Positions 61,594 through 64,000 of a stretch of DNA of 64,000 bases are shown in pieces (the first letter of the stretch is position 1; the number at the start of each line of letters is the position of its first letter). The stretch lies in contig SVTJ01000002.1 of NCBI GenBank assembly GCA_015063845.1, positions 1-64,000 on the forward strand, given 5' to 3'. Both the position numbers and the translations under genes were made by a program. The DNA comes from Oscillospiraceae bacterium. GTDB taxonomy: Bacteria; Bacillota; Clostridia; Oscillospirales; CAG-272. The notes under the pieces were generated by a model, which saw only the letters and a program-made list of their open reading frames with translations, was not told the DNA's origin and searched no databases.

Positions 61594-63039
61594 ATGTTCA
61601 AGAGTATATTTGCAAAATATGTATCAGCATTTATGCTTATAATACTTTCAAGCTTTCTGGTCATTATTTTTATAATCTCATCAATAATAAGCAACTATTC
61701 AACCGATGCAAAATCCGAGATAATGGCAAACAGCGCAAAGTCGGCGGCCACCTACGTTGAAGGACTTTTCGATCACTCTGACAAGGATAGTGTAGCGGAC
61801 GTGGTTGATGAGTCTCGACAGTCTGTGGCGGATATGCTTGGGGCTATCGCGCAGAACTCGGACGATATAACGCTGCTCATATCGGATAACGAGGGAGCTA
61901 TCGTGATGTCGGTCGGAGCTGAGCGAACAAAGGATGGCGCGCGTATCCCCAAGGCTTTTATGGCTGAGGTGAACAGCGGAAACGCGCTGACGGGCGACGA
62001 AAAGCTTGTGGGTGTATTTGAAAGCTCAAAATACGTTTACGCAATGCCCATTTACAACAACGACAATGCCGTTTGCGGAACGGTCTTTGCTTGCGCGGAG
62101 TCGGTCATGCTCACCGAGCTGCTTGAGGTCATTATCAAAACGATAGTTGTGTCCATTCTTTGGGTGCTTCTTGCGGCGCTGATAGCGGTGTATTTTATAA
62201 CCGAAAAAATAACTGGACCGCTTAAGGAAATAAGCAGAGCGGCAAAGCAATTTGCAAACGGAAAGTTCGATGTTCGCGTTCCCGTAAGAGGAAACGACGA
62301 GGTCTCCGAGCTTGCTTTGGCTGTCAACAATATGGCGCAATCTCTCGATAGGTACGATGATATGAGAAATACCTTTATGTCAAACGTATCGCACGACCTG
62401 CGCTCGCCGATGACGTCCATATCCGGATTTATTGACGGAATACTTGACGGTGTCATTCCACCCGAAAAGCACGAGTATTATCTGAGGATCGTGTCTACCG
62501 AGATAAAGAGGCTGTCAAGACTTGTCGCGACGCTGCTGGATCTTTCGAGAATTCAGGCGGGAGAACGAAAGTTCACTATGGCGCCGTTCGATATTTGCGA
62601 GATGAGCAGAGAGATAATAATCTCCTTTGAGCAGAAGTTTAACGACAAGAAGCTTGAGGTCGAATTTGATTGTCCCGATGAATCTCTCAGTGTTGTCGCT
62701 GACAGAGATGCTATATATCAAATAGCGTATAACTTGTGCGATAACGCCATAAAATTCGCGGGAGAGGGCGCACTCATACGCGTCAGCATCAAGAAGCTTA
62801 AGAATAAGAAGGCACTTGTTACCGTATATAACGAGGGGCAGGGAATATCCGAGGCGGATCTGCCATACGTGTTTGAGAGGTTTTATAAGAGCGACAAGAG
62901 CCGAGGCATAAACAAGACGGGTGTCGGACTTGGATTGTTTATTTCAAAGACGATAATCGAGGCACACGGTGAGACCATCTGGGTAGAGAGCGAATTTGAA
63001 AAGAATTGCAGTTTCAGCTTCACCTTGCCGCTTGAATAA
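61594..63039 (+). CDS. sensor histidine kinase
   Basis: 481 residues: a membrane helix near 13-33, an external sensor domain of about 145 residues, a second helix near 180-203, HAMP (about 204-255), the dimer domain with His267 in SNVSHDLRSPMTSISGFIDG (H-box) and the ATPase with NLCDNAIKFAGEG, GQGISEADLPYVFERFYK and GVGLGLFISKTIIEAHGE. It phosphorylates the adjacent response regulator. AAAGGAG precedes the ATG. The ligand is unknown; the sensor region looks like the PAS-like double-helix type of WalK/ResE relatives. Confidence 0.95.
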   Translation: MFKSIFAKYVSAFMLIILSSFLVIIFIISSIISNYSTDAKSEIMANSAKSAATYVEGLFDHSDKDSVADVVDESRQSVADMLGAIAQNSDDITLLISDNEGAIVMSVGAERTKDGARIPKAFMAEVNSGNALTGDEKLVGVFESSKYVYAMPIYNNDNAVCGTVFACAESVMLTELLEVIIKTIVVSILWVLLAALIAVYFITEKITGPLKEISRAAKQFANGKFDVRVPVRGNDEVSELALAVNNMAQSLDRYDDMRNTFMSNVSHDLRSPMTSISGFIDGILDGVIPPEKHEYYLRIVSTEIKRLSRLVATLLDLSRIQAGERKFTMAPFDICEMSREIIISFEQKFNDKKLEVEFDCPDESLSVVADRDAIYQIAYNLCDNAIKFAGEGALIRVSIKKLKNKKALVTVYNEGQGISEADLPYVFERFYKSDKSRGINKTGVGLGLFISKTIIEAHGETIWVESEFEKNCSFSFTLPLE

Positions 63040-63047
63040 TAAAAACA

Positions 63048-63079
63048 AAAAAAGAGAACTGAAATCAGTTCTCTTTTTT
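63048..63079. terminator. bidirectional terminator after the kinase gene
   Basis: A 15-bp stem (63048-63062 with 63065-63079) around AA, ending in a T-run that overlaps the stop codon of the minus-strand gene at 63078. Confidence 0.88.
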
Positions 63080-63680
63080 AATTGGCAGGCATACATTCTA
63101 CGTGAAATTCTCTGTAGAAATTATAGAACGTGTGATTATACATAGATAAACCAACCATATCGGAACGTTCGATGGCATCAAATAAAACGTAATACATTAT
63201 TGAATTATCCTTGTCACAACAAGACACAACGTAATACATATAGTCGCCATTGTGGATCTGTTTTTTCTCAATAAGCCTATGGTAACGGGTCTCTGTTTCT
63301 CCTATAAAACCGTCTACTCCAAAGTCACTTCCCGTTTTCAAGATCTCATCTCGCTTGGAAATATACGTTTGCGCATCATATTTAGCGGCTACTACGGTAA
63401 AAACCGTTTTTGAGTATATTCCGTCGCCGCAATATACAAATTCAACATCCGTGGCATTTTTTGAAACATCCTCGTATTTAGGAAGATACTTCGAGGCGAT
63501 CTTGCCGTATCTTGTAAACCCGAAGCCGAATTTTGAGTATGAGCCGTCGGAATAGTATTCAACGCCTCTGCGATAGGGCTGCATATGTTTTATAAAATCG
63601 CCAAACACACCCCAAAATACAGCAAAAAGAACAACAATAACCGATAGTACGATTATCAGTACCTTTACACGCTTTTTCAT
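63078..63680 (-). CDS. single-pass membrane-anchored protein, unknown
   Basis: 200 residues: KKR start, one hydrophobic helix (about 5-27), then an external domain with SDGSYSKFGFGFTRYGKIASKYLPKYEDV, VEFVYCGDGIYSKTVFTVVAAKYD and a pair of Cys in YYVVSCCDKDN. Probably exported and membrane-tethered; no family recognised. Met at 63680 follows GGAG by 12 bases, rather far; the frame continues upstream to 63758 without a better site. Confidence 0.65.
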   Translation of the reverse strand: MKKRVKVLIIVLSVIVVLFAVFWGVFGDFIKHMQPYRRGVEYYSDGSYSKFGFGFTRYGKIASKYLPKYEDVSKNATDVEFVYCGDGIYSKTVFTVVAAKYDAQTYISKRDEILKTGSDFGVDGFIGETETRYHRLIEKKQIHNGDYMYYVVSCCDKDNSIMYYVLFDAIERSDMVGLSMYNHTFYNFYREFHVECMPAN

Positions 63681-63833
63681 CTTTAATATACTCTCCGTTT
63701 TCAATGTGCTGTGGAATATACCCACCACAATTATACGATAAAACGCCAATGTTGTCAAGGAAATATATTTTTATAGAATAAAACAATGAATGTCTGCGCA
63801 TTACTAATATTAACAGTTAGGTACAGGAGATGT

Positions 63834-64000
63834 ATGTCAATGAGGGAAATACGCAGAAGAAATCCGCACATAAAAAATACGGACATAGGAGCGCTTGACG
63901 ACGTAAACGAGCAGGAGCTTGCCAAGGACGGCGCGAACGACGGAGTGCTTGAGCAACAGCAAGAGACAAAAAAGGTGTCGTTGACGGACAAGGCGGCAGA
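63834..64000 (+). CDS. hypothetical protein, N-terminal fragment
   Basis: A frame that opens at ATG 63834 (or 63840) and runs off the window end, giving 55 residues so far: a basic start (REIRRRNPHIKN) and then a charged, Gln/Glu-rich, low-complexity stretch. AGGAG at 63825-63829 is four bases before the first ATG and ten before the second, so 63840 may be the real start. Nothing can be said about function from this part. Confidence 0.55.
   Translation, partial: MSMREIRRRNPHIKNTDIGALDDVNEQELAKDGANDGVLEQQQETKKVSLTDKAA

Overview
The window is chromosomal DNA of a low-to-medium-GC anaerobic Firmicute, most likely an uncultured gut-type member of the Clostridia. The support is the conserved order dnaA-dnaN-recF-remB-gyrB-gyrA (18.9-27.9 kb), SigA-type promoters with an extended -10 (TGnTATAAT), strong AAGGAGG ribosome binding sites, several TTG starts, and families typical of Clostridia (DUF368, meso-DAP dehydrogenase, tandem M42 peptidases, QueG-like Fe-S proteins). 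I saw no rRNA, tRNA, CRISPR array, prophage or transposase.

Layout. 0-7.6 kb: plus-strand accessory genes behind a pair of REP-like repeats: a GIY-YIG protein, small membrane proteins, a zincin-like protease, an ICMT-like methyltransferase, a GNAT enzyme, a patatin-MGMT fusion, an APH(3')-like kinase and a DUF368 lipid-carrier translocase. 7.6-15.9 kb: a GH109/Gfo-like gene, an AraC regulator and, divergent from it, a tight operon of a U32-like protein, three QueG-like Fe-S proteins, a cupin and a glycosidase-like protein; the shared promoter is a near-perfect palindrome. 16.2-18.7 kb: a copper ATPase with a chaperone domain fused at its C-terminus. 18.9-28.9 kb: the replication initiation and gyrase block, with a probable oriC between dnaA and dnaN, then a lipoprotein. 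28.9-44.0 kb: a minus-strand block (mnmE, ZIP transporter, SGNH hydrolase, ddl, prmC, CDF transporter, MBOAT, EEP-family protein, a PLP enzyme, three M42 peptidases, comM); eleven of these genes may be one operon from a promoter near 44.07 kb. 44.2-51.0 kb: an RluA-type synthase, ddh, an amidase-domain protein and an SbcD/SbcC-like (YhaO/YhaN) pair. 51.0-54.4 kb: truB, a nitroreductase, trmB, ychF. 54.6-60.5 kb: a five-gene surface-glycan operon (rfbB, sugar aminotransferase, ATP-grasp ligase, flippase, glycosyltransferase). 60.8-63.0 kb: a two-component system.

Genes that work together. The ddl, ddh, DUF368, MBOAT and glycan genes all bear on the cell envelope. The AraC-controlled operon looks like an inducible redox or carbohydrate pathway and is the best candidate for an undescribed system. 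The copA-copZ fusion and the patatin-MGMT fusion are the most unusual single proteins. Apart from dnaA-gyrA, most genes on both sides of the presumed origin point toward it, which is the reverse of the usual Firmicutes strand bias.
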